DNA of 64,000 nucleotides, from the NCBI RefSeq assembly GCF_017591425.1, contig NW_024466607.1:11788501-11852500 (forward strand), written 5' to 3'. A program made the position numbers and the translations under genes. The notes below the pieces were generated by a model. The model was given only the letters and a program-made list of their open reading frames with translations. It searched no databases and was not told the origin of the DNA. The stretch comes from Ochotona curzoniae. Lineage: Eukaryota > Chordata > Mammalia > Lagomorpha > Ochotonidae. Of the stretch, positions 47,534 through 59,267 are shown one piece after another (positions within the stretch are counted from its first letter, which is position 1; every line of letters starts with the position of its first letter).

Positions 47534-47866
47534 GAAAATGGCATAATGGCTCAATCAGTTAACCCACCCCTCCAAGTGGCAGGATATCATATAGATGCTG
47601 GTTCATGTCCCAGCTGCTGGATTTCCCATCCACCTCTCTGCTTATGGACTGGAAAAAACAGCAGAAGATGACCTAAAGCCTTGGGATCCTGCACCAATAT
47701 GGAAAACCCAAAAGGGGCTCCTGGCTCTTGGCTTTGGATTGGCTCAGCTCAGGCTGTTGCAGCCACATGGGGAGTGAATCAGCAGATGGAAAATCTTTCT
47801 CTTTACCTCTTCTCTTTGTAGATCTGCTTTTCCGATAAAAATAAATAAATCATTAAAAAAAGAAAA
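47534..47866 (+). mobile_element. C-SINE, sense, full length but diverged
   Basis: GAAAATGGCATAATGGCTCA, GATATCATATAGATGCTGGT, TTTGGATTGGCTCAGCTCAG, GGGGAGTGAATCAGCAGATG and an AAATAAATCATT tail. Confidence 0.88.
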
Positions 47867-49099
47867 CACAGTTGATAAATCCCAGAAATGTCCAGGAGAC
47901 AAAATTAACTGAGAATGAGACCCAAAGGGTAAGGAACAGAGTGATGACACCAGGGTTTCTGGTCTGGCTAATTTCCAGGTCAGATGATACAGGAAAACAA
48001 GTTTGGAGGGAAATTATGCATTTGACCTTGAAAATACTGGATTGAATTTTATAAAGAAAAGTTCAGTGTAGAAGTATCTGGGGGAACAAGGAAATACAGA
48101 CCCAGAACTTGAGGAAGATATTTGGTCTTGGGACTTGAAAATCATAGCATATGTAAGTTGAAATCACAAGGCTTCTTCTTAGTAAAGGACCCCGGCAAGC
48201 TTTTGGGTGATGCACAGTTCATATTCGGGGAGGTAAATGTTACCCAATTTACATCAGGACTCTGAGCTGAGCTAGTGATCAACTACACAGGATTTTTGTT
48301 GTTGTTAAAAAGGAACAGAATTTAGGCAGTTTCTAAGTGGGAGGATGTCTCCACAAGCCACTCTTTTAAAAGTTAAGCTGTCAAGTAAGTACCACAGTCA
48401 GAACCTGAAAACAGCAAAGAAATGGAAATCAGAAAAATTTTGTAGTTGTGGGCATTGTTCCATGCAGTTGTGATATACTTAAGGGGTAACACCCTGTGTA
48501 GTCAGAGGAAGGGGATATGGGTTATATGTGTGTGCTCTCAAGGAAGTCCTCCAATACCCTGGTTCTTTGGGGAACACCCATCTATTAGTCAAGCAGTTCC
48601 TCCTTGAGCCCAACAAATGCTCACTGAACTCTCAGTTAAGTGCTTAACCAAAGGAAGCAACACCAGTGTGGACACCAGGGTAAACCAAATCCCACCACAA
48701 CTGGGGAAACATCATTTGTGGTTTAAGTGTTCCTCTAGGTCCCTCTAGGACCTACAAGTACAGGAGCAGGTCAAATGCTCCCCAGGATTTCTGAGCCCCG
48801 AGTCACACTGTCCTTGGGGACTCTGTCACTCTCTGCCATGTAACTGCTCTAGTACCCCCATTCCCCACCCACCAGGGTTTTCCATGAGCCATCCAGGTAA
48901 AAATGTTGGCAAACACACTCTGCACACATGAAAGTCTGACACCACCACCGTGGTGGGCAGCAGCCAGCAAAGTGACTTTACTGCTGACTTTCATTTCTAT
49001 TATGAAAAAGAAAAAACAGTATAACAAATCATTTATCCTACACCCATTTCTTATCTTTTCAAATCATTATTTTTAAAATAAATTTTATTGTATGTGAGT
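47867..49099. other. No gene recognised
   Basis: Unique-looking sequence, about 1.2 kb; no supported feature. Confidence 0.5.
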
Positions 49100-49216
49100 A
49101 GTTTTCAAAAAGTCCTTGGGAAAATGCATTATAGAAAAACTGCATGGTATTTTAAAGTTTTTATATTAAAGTAAACGTATCTTTTAATTTCATTTTTCCA
49201 TGAATTTTGGAAGTGC
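49100..49216. mobile_element. Tc1/mariner-type MITE (MARNA-like), second copy
   Basis: TTCAAAAAGTCCTTGGGAAA at the left and TTTTTCCATGAATTTTGGAA at the right are diverged inverted ends; the body AAAGTAAACGTATCTTTTAA matches the copy at 26962-27076. Confidence 0.55.
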
Positions 49217-49699
49217 TCTTGTATATTTAAAGTCTGTGACATGATGTTATTAGACACATACAACACGCAAATGTTATGGTCAGTACAATAAAACACACGA
49301 ACAAACCCATCTTCCATGGAGTTGAACAACTCCCCCAACTCACATAGCAGAAGCAGTTGTGATCTGCTCAGCAAAAATTCTGAGTAAGAAAATTCCAGAA
49401 TACTCATCACCTTGTAAAACAAATCATTCAGTATCTGTAAGAATGCTCTTATTATAACAGTAACTACAATACCGCCATCACACTTCAAATAGTTTCAGTA
49501 GCAGAAGAGAATCAAGAAATGCAGTTTATGTCATTTTAATGACAAGATGAGCAGCGCACCTGACATCTTCCTCTCCCCATTCCTGGCCCAGAATCACTCC
49601 TTTGTTTCCAAGGCAAAGCGCATATAATGACAGCGAGCGATGAGCTCATAAAGCCCTCTCCAGCAGCCTCTGGCCCAGGGATGGTCTTGAGTTCCTCAC

Positions 49700-49930
49700 T
49701 TGAGACTGTTTATCCCATTTAAAAGAAATTCTGAGCTGCTTTCGCCAGCTCTCAAGCTGGATGGAAATTAATTACAAGTTTGAAATCCCTGCCCTGACTT
49801 TAAGATCCCTCCAGGGTATTCATTAGTTTATTTTTGCTGTGGATGTTAACCATTGAGTCCTTTATTTAAAAAGGCACCCTTGGGTTTTGTTTGTACTAAT
49901 AGCTCCCAGAGCAATTCCAGATCCTGAAAT
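49700..49930. promoter_or_regulatory. Candidate conserved non-coding element
   Basis: Unique block with clustered homeodomain-type motifs (GAAATTAATTACAAG at about 49764, ATTCATTAGTTTATTTTTGC at about 49817) and no repeat features. Suggestive of a developmental enhancer in the CCK upstream desert; no alignment available here. Confidence 0.3.
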
Positions 49931-51457
49931 AGAGAACCAACAGCTTGCTAACTCTCAAACCCAGAAGGCAGCTGAAAAGAAAACTCTACCCAGTGGTCTC
50001 ATTCACTCGATTGAAACATTTATTGGGCATTAACAACATGGGTACCCAGCAGAACGTAGCGGCTATGAAAGAATGCACTGATCAGAAGACTGACACTTGT
50101 GGGCCAAATAGGAGCTAACAGTGCCGCTCAGAGCATGATCAGAGACTTCCCTCCAGCTGCAGGGGGCTGAGCACACCCTCAGGTGCAGTGGGAACCATGT
50201 CTGCAAGGATGCTACCAACTTGGGCAGGGGGGGCAGGCTACTGCAAGAGCAAGGAGGACTCAAGAGATGGGCAAGCCCATTTGTTGGGGGAGCAGAGGCA
50301 ACATGGGGCACAGTGGCCAAACAGACTGGACCAACTGAAAGGTCCCAGGTTCCTAGCAGTGAGGCAAGTTTTAAGTGAAGGACAGAGCTGTTCAGAGAGC
50401 AACTATTCTGAGGGGTCCAAGGTCATTTTCTGAATCTTGGGTTTAAGTCCAAGGCCATGGTATATAGAGGCCAGGAAAGGAGTGGGGTAAGGGGAGTCTC
50501 AAGGGCAGAACTTGTACAAAGAGAAACCTCAGGGCATCCTGATTATACATGAGGCAACTGTCCTCCACCATCCACTTGGTCTGTGACAGACACACTCAAG
50601 GGCAGAGTTTACCCAGCCCTTCCTGTTACCCTTACAAATCCTCCAATTAGTGGCACCTTCTGGATGCTGGGGTGGACTTCTGTCCACATCCCCAGTTTTG
50701 TTCTAGTCTCTTAGTCAGGGCTCACTACTCATGCTAATCTGCAACCCTGTAGTGACTTGGTGCATTCCTCTTGTCCCACCCATCCGCTACTAAGAACTCC
50801 TCGTCTCCCCTCTGGACTTCAAGCTCCTGTCTGTTTCTCCCCCATTTCTCCCTCTTCTCTGAACTTGATCACTGCCTGTTTCTGCCTTGAGACTTCATGT
50901 CCCGATGACCCAAAACTGTATGATTAAATTTTTAAAATGTGGCTTGGAATCTATTCAGAAGTGAATGTTAGTGAGAGGATGGCATTTGCTTTGCTAAAAG
51001 AATGGGACTTGTGAGTGGTCACCGCATGACTAACTCATGGCATCTCTGGCAGCCCACCTCCTCACTCTGGCTCCCTGTACCACCCTCGGCTTACACAGAA
51101 CGAAGTGAGAGCTTAACATCATTATTTCAAATGAATAGGAAGAGAAGGACTTTTCTTTTTTAATTAACTCGGTATGTAAAATAGAAGCTCTTGAGCCAGA
51201 TCAAGCTTTAGATCTATTCCTGTTTTAAATTTCATAGTCGTGGTCCTACTTTCACTAAATTGAATCACTTGACTACATTTCACGTAGCTTTTTGGAAAAC
51301 TAAGTGGATTCTGTGTAACTTCTGATCCCCAGATCAAATGACTCAGGACTTTTAATGAGCTCACTTGCTTTGCAGTTTTTATCTGAGTGTCTAAGACATT
51401 TTCTAGTGAGAAGTGATGGAAACTGGAACAGGCTGTCCTGCTGCAAAACCATCCTTG
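49931..51457. other. No gene recognised
   Basis: About 1.5 kb of mixed, unique-looking sequence. Open frames of 80-85 codons at 50063-50433 overlap on opposite strands and show no family features. Confidence 0.5.
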
Positions 51458-51782
51458 TTTTTTTTTTTTTTTTTTACTTATTTATTTATTTGAAAAGCAG
51501 AGTCACAACGAGGGAAAAGACAGAGTGAGTTTCTAGTCATGGGTTTACTTCCCCCAGAGACTGCAATGGCTGGGGCGAGAACAGGCTGAAGATGGGAGCT
51601 TCCTCTGGGTTTCCCACACAGGTGACAGGGGCCCAAGCACTTGGACAATCTTACACTGCTTTCCCAGGCACATGAACAGGAAGCTGGATCAGAAATGGAA
51701 CAGCAGGGACTTGAACCAGTGACCATTTTGGATGCCGGCATTATACATGGTGGAGTTAACCTGCCTGCCAAAGAGCCAGTCC
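51458..51782 (-). mobile_element. C-SINE, antisense, with T-tract
   Basis: T18 followed by ACTTATTTATTTATTTGAAA, then TTTCCCACACAGGTGACAGG, GGAACAGCAGGGACTTGAAC and CAAAGAGCCAGTCC, the reverse of a full C repeat. Confidence 0.9.
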
Positions 51783-51784
51783 TA

Positions 51785-51965
51785 TCTTTGATTTTTTATT
51801 TTAATTCATGTTTATGGGATACAGTGTAATAAGTTATACACATATTCAAAGTGTAAAGATCTAATCAGGTTAGTCAATATTTGCATGTCTCCAAATTAGG
51901 AGTTATTTTTTTATGACCAACCATTGTATTTGTGGGGTACAATATGATATTTCAATAAATGACAA
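51785..51965. mobile_element. L1-like AT-rich fragment
   Basis: TTCATGTTTATGGGATACAG, TGTGGGGTACAATATGATAT and TTTCAATAAATG recall the 3' region of old L1 elements. Interrupted by the adjacent antisense C-SINE. Confidence 0.5.
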
Positions 51966-52291
51966 CACTGGATGTAGATCAATTCAGGACAATGAAGTTG
52001 CTTTCCTTGCCATTATCTGAAGACAGGAGCTTTTAGGTTCCTCTGTTCTATTTGATCAGAGAGTATCTGATAGGTGACTGTGAGGTAATAGGCAACTATG
52101 TATGACCTTGAGTCCCGGCCCTGCTCAGCTTTAGAGAAGGGGAAAGTTCAGGTTTGCGACATGGCACTTAGAGATGCAGAGCTGGGCATCTCTTTGTTAA
52201 AAGTGGGGTTTGTGTAGCTGAAAAAAAATTTGAAAGGCTTATTCCAAAGAGTTGCTTGCAACACCAAGGCACACTCTACAAAATCAGTAAT

Positions 52292-52722
52292 CAATTGGAT
52301 CAGTCAGCTTTTCGTTGTCACAACCAAGTATCCAATGTAGAGTTACTTTAGTATCAAAAACATACTTGGCATAGCACCAGCACCAGCTCAGCCATGCTAA
52401 GGACTGCATGGTGAATGGCGGATGATGGGTGAGACTGCAGTAGACATCAGAGAGTTGTCTCATCTCCAGCTGGAGCAGAGAAAAAAGATGGGAACAAGCT
52501 CGGGCTTTTGTAACAATCCTTTTCTTGAGAATGACCATGGTATTCTACTAGAACTACCTCCTGAGGGAGAGCATTTGCTCAGTGCCCTGGAGATCTCCCA
52601 CAAAGTCCCATCTCTTGAAAGTTTCATCATCTCCCAGGAGTGCCACCCCAGTGAATAAGCCATTATTACATGGGTCTTTGCAGGACAGTCAACATTCAAG
52701 TTCATATCCAGACCACAGAATC
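52292..52722 (-). mobile_element. Probable MaLR-like LTR, antisense
   Basis: GATCAGTCAGCTTTTCGTTG at one end, TTTTCTTGAGAATGACCATG inside, and GACAGTCAACATTCAAGTTC at the other end follow the order of a reversed MaLR-type LTR. Diverged. Confidence 0.45.
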
Positions 52723-53099
52723 TAATTTTACTTTGCAAATCAGGACATTTTTTGATCATAATTAGCGGAAAATAAACGAAAGATTTCTTACACAAACCAA
52801 AGGGATTAATTGATTCACATAATCCAAACATCTAGGGAGCCTATGGCTTCAAGCACGGTTGTCAGGAGCTCATGCAACGCTACAGGAATTTTCTTTACTT
52901 GTCTTTGCTTTCTTTCGTGTTGCTTCATCCAGAAACCATATGGCTACTAGCAGTTTTTATACTGCCAACTTAACACCAGAGGAAAGGCGATTTTTTTTCA
53001 GTAAGCATTTCTTACTGAATTCGTATATTAAATGGTTCACTTGAAGTACTTAACTCAATAGTGTTGGTATGCTCCCAGAATTATGTAACCATGCATTTG

Positions 53100-53325
53100 G
53101 AACATTTCTTCACTCTAAACAAAACTCCATACCCTTTAGCAGTCAGGCCTCCTATTTCCTCAACTCCAATCTTTCCAGTTCCAGACAACTATTAAATTAA
53201 CTTTTGTCTCTACTGGTTGGCCTATTGTAGATGTTGTATAAGAAGAAAATGAAGCAGTATGCTGTTACTGACTTCTTTTACTGCAGGTTTTTAAGGTTCA
53301 TCCTTGTTGCATCACACATCAGCCT
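53100..53325 (-). mobile_element. L1M 3'-end fragment, antisense
   Basis: TTGTCTCTACTGGTTGGCCT, then TGACTTCTTTTACTGCAGG and TTTTTAAGGTTCATCCTTGT match the reverse of the common L1M 3' region. Confidence 0.65.
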
Positions 53326-54837
53326 AGGCTAATGATGATACCCAGTGCAGCAGGAGACGAAGCTCCCTGTCTTGTCCAGGTGTCAGGCCAACTCCCGCAA
53401 GCCACTGAATGAACAGATGGGTCTCCAGCCCTATGCATTGTGAGAGAAGCCTGTCCTTGTGTAGACCACAGGGACTCTGGCTTCCCTTTGACTTTCAATG
53501 TTCACATCAGCTCCTACCTACAGACAGCTAGCTGTTGTCCAGGATTGGATGACAGCGAAAACAAAAAGTGGGCTTGATTCCACGGCCTTTGGTCCAAGGG
53601 TGTGGCTGAAGACAGAAACCCTAGGCTGCACTATTGTTCCACCTTCTACAACCCCCCCTCAACTTCTTGGCAATAAACAAAGCAACTGTGAAAACAACTA
53701 TCACTCAGGAAGGCAAGGGTCCCAGCCTTGGTACAGGTGTGCAGGCAGTCTGTGCCTAACAACATCTTTGCCCTCCCAGCACCCTTCCCCTCTGCATGCT
53801 TGTCCATCCCAGATCCCAGTGATCCTCAGGGCTCAGCCACTTGTCACTGGGGCCATCCTGAGTGAAGAGCAGTTGGGATTTCCCAAATCAGAGATGCTGA
53901 GCCACTCTAGGACTAGCTCTGCCTCCACCGCTCCCTCAAGGAGCCATCTGTGCCTCCTGGGAGGCAGCCATGGGGATTCTAAGTGTGACATGCACCACCA
54001 GGAAATTAATTTGGGAAACATGACATACTGTGTTATCTTCTTGGAGCTGCAAGAGTCATGTTAGGATACTAAAGGTCCCAAGAAGACCTGTACTCAAAGA
54101 TCACAACTGATTCACCTTCATGTAAACCAATTTTCCAGACCTACCTAAGTGTGGGACTCAATTTTTTTTTCATTACTAGTCCTCACTGATTTGGTCCTGG
54201 TACTAGTCTCTGGCTGTTGGTATCCAGTATCTGAGTAGTCACCATGAAGATAGAGGGCAGTTCCCTCTGCTGGTTTTAGTAGTTGGATAAGTGACTAAGG
54301 GATACTTCTGTGATGCTTCTGGAAGTGGGGATTCTCAACTCAAGTCAGGACCATACTTCCTAATTTATAAGGACAAGTGGACCTACACCTGCTTCCCAAA
54401 CACAATTATTAGTAACTCCTTTTACTCTTAGTAGTGGCCCCATTTGGCTAATAAATAAAAATATACAGCCTTCTTGCCACAGTGAGTATCAGGGAAGCCT
54501 TCCAGAGGCTGCCAGCTGGAGAGAACAGATTACTGGAACTGAATGAGCCACTGGGATCCGAGGTGTGAAACCAGAAGCGGAACAGGCCTCGTGGGCATCA
54601 GTGACCTCAAGATGGTCAAGATACCCTCTGGGCATGGTGGTCACAGCAGGACAGGTTGGAGGAGGGTCGGATGCCAGGACAGCACCTCAGGGTTGCCCCA
54701 AGCAAGAAAGCTCAGGAGATCAAATTGACATTTTGTTGTTACTCTTGAAACTATACTTTCAAATGTCATCCATTTTTCTTTTGCCTTTGGTTCTTAGTAA
54801 AATTCTGTAACATGCCAGTCTGGGAGTGGGTTTTGGA
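53326..54837. other. No gene recognised; a 188-codon open frame of unclear meaning
   Basis: An open frame on + at 53498-54064 is the longest in the desert. It has no recognisable domain, its composition is Ser/Thr/His-rich, and it shows no promoter, splice or poly(A) context, so I do not call a gene. A CTCF-like motif lies at 54262-54273. Confidence 0.5.
54262..54273 (-). promoter_or_regulatory. Predicted CTCF binding site (reverse)
   Basis: The - strand reads CCAGCAGAGGGA, 11 of 12 matches to the core CCASYAGRKGGC (last base A instead of C). Orientation is opposite to the site at 14912. Motif match only. Confidence 0.45.
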
Positions 54838-55110
54838 ACAGGGGTGAAGTTGTTGCTTGGGATGGCTGCATCCTACATCAGAGTGCATGGATCCGAGTCT
54901 TGGGTCCACTCCCAATCACACTTTCCTGCCAACGCTCACCTTAGGAGGCAGCAACAGTGGCTCCAATAGTTGGGTTCCTGCCACCCACATGGGAGAACTA
55001 GATGACATTCCAAGCTCCTAGCAATGGCATGGCCCAGTCCTGGCTATTGTGGGCACCGGAGAGTAAACCCACAGATGCAAATTTTCTTTATCTCTCCTTT
55101 TCATATGTAG
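54838..55110 (+). mobile_element. C-SINE, sense, diverged
   Basis: TTGCTTGGGATGGCTGCATC, GGATCCGAGTCTTGGGTCCA, GGTTCCTGCCACCCACATGG and GGAGAGTAAACCCACAGATG. Same diverged subtype as the copy at 62234. Confidence 0.8.
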
Positions 55111-56034
55111 AAACTGAGTGATTCTGGGGTGCAGAAAGTCTTTCCTGAATATCCATCTCTTGTTGTTGTTCTGCGCTGACCATTTCCATGTGAACGGAAG
55201 GCATGCCGGTAAGTCTGGACACAGAGAGAAGCAGAGAGTTCCTAATTCCAGAACCTCCTATCCGCCACCACCACTGCGCCAGCTTCCTGGCAGAGCAGGG
55301 AAGGGACCTCAGTGTCCTTTGGGAAACTAGCTTCAGCTCTGAGCCAGAAGCCTGTAATTACTCCAGGCAGGGGTACCTGAGAGATGATTAAGGCATGAAT
55401 GAAAAGAAAATTAAAAATTCCTGTTTTAATGTTCATTATGCTTCTTTTGATGATCATACCAAAAAAATGCCTTACAGACAATTAGCTTAATTAGTAGAGC
55501 ACATTTTCATTCCAGATTCCAAGTTATGTGCCCAGCAGTTGATCATAGCTGGATAAGAATTCTCTGGCCTTGCCAACTTCTTCCTCCCTACCCACCTGCA
55601 TGTGCAGGTTCATGGCCCTTGGGGCTGTCCTTGGCTTTGGTTCATTTTCCTGCAGCCTCTGGCTCATTTTGGTCTTAAGGGTCATCTCTGCTTGGGCATC
55701 ATGACTCCTCAAGGCAGCAGTCCATTTTTTCCGGGAGAAAGGAGGTAGTGAACAAATGAAAACCAGATTTCTTGGTCTGATTAAGCAAACCCTACCTAAC
55801 CATGCTGCAGTCTCTGCTCTGGATCCATCCACCGTGCCCAGAAGCCACCTCCTTCTCCCTGTCCATATTTCTGGCCTTCTCACTTCTCTGGCCCCATTTG
55901 TACCTTGCAGCCCTTGCCTATTCTTCAGGGTTCCTGCAGGAAGCTTCTGCTGCTTCGTTTAGAGCCCTTTCTCTGCACTTCTGGTGTGGTCCTCGCCAAT
56001 TAAAAAATTTTTTTTTCATTTAAAAAGCAATATA
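55111..56034. other. No gene recognised
   Basis: Includes a unique AT-rich block at 55400-55520 with AATTAGCTTAATTAG, possibly a small conserved element. Otherwise nothing supported. Confidence 0.45.
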
Positions 56035-56228
56035 GGGGTGAGTGTGGTGACACTCGGGGTGCCCAGCTCTGGGTTCCTGCCACCCACGTGGGAGACCCGG
56101 CTTTAGCGTGGCCTGGAGCTGGCTGCTGCAGGCTCTTGGAGAATAAACCAGCAGCTGGAAGATTGTCTCTCCCTCTTTTTCTGTCACTTTGTCTTTCAGA
56201 TAAATAAACCAATAAAACAATTTTTAGA
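56035..56228 (+). mobile_element. C-SINE, 3' part, sense
   Basis: GGGTTCCTGCCACCCACGTG, GGAGCTGGCTGCTGCAGGCT, AGAATAAACCAGCAGCTGGA and a GATAAATAAACC tail. Confidence 0.8.
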
Positions 56229-56965
56229 AAAAAAACCATACAGAACATGTAACAAACACCTCTGTGCATATTTAATAAATACAAATGTTATGAAATATTG
56301 ATTCAGATCCTTAAAAGCAGAAGGCACAGGAAGAAATAAGTTACAAGCGAAACCAGGCTCTCTCTCCCTCAGTCATTTTCTTCTACCTTGAAATTCTGAA
56401 GTAAGCAACATTCCAATATTGTCTTGTATTTGTCCGTTCTCATTTCCATAAATGCCATCATTGGTGGGGCGCAACAGGTTCAGAATAAAAGATCAAGATA
56501 TCTAACAACCGATATGGTGCATGGCACCACTTCAAAAGATATAAAAACCCCTCTGCCACAAATCCCCCTGCCTCCCCAAGAGGTTTCCCTGGATCTTCTC
56601 CCGTGCTAAGTGCCCTTCCATGAACAACGGGCTGCTTGGTGGGTCTTCTACAGATGATGCCACTTTCTACTGTCTTTGGCAAACCTGTGCTTCTGCCCAA
56701 CATTCTACTCTGACATTCCTTCCTGTGAACATTCCCAGTCCAGTTCATGCATATCAACCCCAGGCTCTCCCGAGGGAAAGAAAAGGCAGGCAGAGACTTG
56801 GGGAATCATACAACTGCAGGGTTCAGGCTGGGCCTAGAACCTTCTGACTGTGGGCAAGATGCCTCCATGCAGGCTGCCTACCAGGGCAATTTCTTTATTT
56901 CAGTATCTGATTAGCCTTTCATAAACCCTGAGTGAGTAGGTCTATAAAAATTCAAATTTTTTTTC
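56229..56965. other. No gene recognised
   Basis: Unique-looking sequence; nothing supported. Confidence 0.5.
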
Positions 56966-57267
56966 CTAAAGATTTGTTTATTTGAAAGTCACAATTGCAG
57001 AAAGAGAAGACCACACACACACACACACACACACAGAACTTGCATTTGCTGGTTCACTCCCCAAATAGCTACAACAGCTGGGGCTGTAGCTGTAAAATCA
57101 GGAGCTTTATCCAGGTCTCCTAACTTGCATCATGTCCCACCATTTTTCCAGGCTCGCTATCAGGAAGCCAGATTGGAAGTGGAGCAGCCATGACACAAAC
57201 TGGTGTTCCCATACAGGATACCTGCATTGCAGGCAGCTACTTAATCCACAGCACTACAACGCCAGCC
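56966..57267 (-). mobile_element. C-SINE, antisense, containing a (CA)n run
   Basis: CTAAAGATTTGTTTATTTGA, ACAACAGCTGGGGCTGTAGC, GGAAGTGGAGCAGCCATGAC and ending CACTACAACGCCAGCC. A (CA)12 microsatellite at 57012-57035 has expanded inside it. Confidence 0.88.
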
Positions 57268-57388
57268 CTGAAAAGGAACTGTCACCCTCAGATCACCCCG
57301 TTCATGTCTGTGGAATAAGCTGCTCCTCTCCTCACTTAAACAAACAAACAAACAAAAAACAGGTCAGTGTTACACAAAAATTACACAA

Positions 57389-57675
57389 GGGGTGAGCACT
57401 GTGGCACAGTGGCTTAAGCTTCTGCCTGAGGTATCAGCATCCCATATGGTACCAGTTTGTGTCCCCACTGTTCCACATGCAATCCAGGTCCTTGGGATCC
57501 CACACCCATGTGGGAGACCTGAAGGAAGCTCCTGGCTTCTGGCTTTGAACTAGCCCAGTCCCACCCATTGTAGTCATTTGGCGAGAGAAACAGTGGATAG
57601 AACATCTGTGACCCTCCCTCCCTCTCTCTGTAATTCTGCCTTTCAAATAAACAAATTCATCTTTAAAATAAACAA
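57389..57675 (+). mobile_element. C-SINE, sense, full length
   Basis: GGGGTGAGCACTGTGGCACA, GCATCCCATATGGTACCAGT, ACCCATGTGGGAGACCTGAA and tail TTTCAAATAAACAAATTCAT. Confidence 0.9.
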
Positions 57676-58515
57676 ATTACTAGACAACAACAGATGTAAT
57701 ACAACCATTTGTAACATCACAACCTCAATTTCAAATTGGTTTGTGTATGCAAGATCACGATCAGATCACGTGTAGTCCTGATGAGCTGGTGACTTTAGAC
57801 TCTTGTTAGTCAGCAAACTTCCTGCTGACTCTTCACTCTCTGAGCCCTGGTTGCCTCAATGACCTTATCAGATGCTCCTACAACACATACCCTGGGGGAC
57901 AACTGGCTGCCCGTCTGATCCCCTATTCCTTAACTTTCTGACATCTGTTGATAGCACCATGGGCAATCTTGTCCCTAAAGATTCTAATAGAAGCTAACAG
58001 AGAGCTCCCATTTGGCACATGGGTCCCTAGAGAGCCAATGTTCAAGGCACCAAGTATTTGTTAAGTACCTTCTGAATACCAGGCAGATGGAACTCCTACA
58101 CATTCTGCCCAGGGAAGCATGGGGAAGGGCAATGGGAGGCAGTAAGTAGACAGGGATGTGGTCAGTTCCAACACAGTGAAGCTGAGGTCACTAGAGGACA
58201 GTGTCCCACCTCAATTAAGATAGGGGTGGCAAGGGTGGCAGGTGGAGGGAGAGTCGTGGTCAGGCATGAGATCAAAGATGAATGAGAGGCTGTGGCTAGG
58301 GAGGAATCAGATGTGATCATTATTATCTGCATGAATGAGGAAACCCTGCTTCCCCAGGCAGGATCGCAGCAGCACCGGGATGTCGCCAAATGCCTTCTGG
58401 GATGTGCAGCTGTTCTGTCCTGCAAGGCAGAGCTCAACGGCGAGCGGGGGAGGGTGGCGCGGGGAAGGTCGGTGATGACAGTTCTTTTGTCTGATTTCAC
58501 AATGCAAACCAAGGA
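57676..58515. other. No gene recognised
   Basis: Unique-looking sequence. Overlapping frames on both strands at 58162-58597 reflect a local GC-richer patch and have no recognisable content. Confidence 0.5.
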
Positions 58516-58815
58516 GAGCGTTTGACACTGTAGTTAGGATGCTGCACCCCTGGGTTCCATACACAGATCCTGACTCCAGCTTCCTGCTCCTGTGCACCCT
58601 AGGAAGGCAGCAGAGGCTGGCTCAAGCGACACCTGCCACCCGTGTTGGAGAGTGAGACTGAGTGACCAACTCCTGGCTTCAGCTGGCCTGGCTGCATGAG
58701 GCATTTGAAGAGTGGACCAATGGATGGCTGATCTCTCTCTCTCCCTCCCTCTACTTATCTCTGTCTTTCTGCCTTTTAAATTGACAAGTAAAAAATTTTA
58801 AATAAAAAAAAACAT
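58516..58815 (+). mobile_element. C-SINE, sense, diverged
   Basis: TTTGACACTGTAGTTAGGAT, CTGACTCCAGCTTCCTGCTC, ACCAATGGATGGCTGATCTC and a TAAATTGACAAGTAAAAAATTTT tail region. Confidence 0.78.
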
Positions 58816-59267
58816 TTTTATTACAAAAAAATAAAACGCATGGATCGTATAACATTTGGGAAATGCAAAAAAAAAAAAAAAAAAGCATAAAGAATGCAAA
58901 CCTCCTGGAGGCAGTGCCTGGCTGGTGTTGACTCTTGCTAAGGGTCAGGCACACAGAAGCCTCAGATGTCACCGGCCTCTATGAGCTCACCGGCCCCTCA
59001 GAGGTCACAGTCCCCTCAAAGGTCAGTACTCTTGCCATTTCCTTGATGGAGGAAACAGACACAAAAGATAAACACTTTGCCCAGAGTTGCTTACTATCCA
59101 ATGAAAGTGCCCACACCACAACACAGGCAGCAGGGGTTCCAGAACCACCTTCTTCTTTTTTTACCCCTAGTACATTTTTGTTCATAGCTGTGGTTCCCAA
59201 GTAGGTGCTAAGAAAAGCCTGGGTGCTGCAGTAAACTCACGAGGAACTTTAAGTTTCCTGCAGACAT

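Noticed and set aside
49129..49488. 119-codon open frame on the - strand
   Set aside because: Its C-terminal part lies in a mariner-like MITE; no coding signature.
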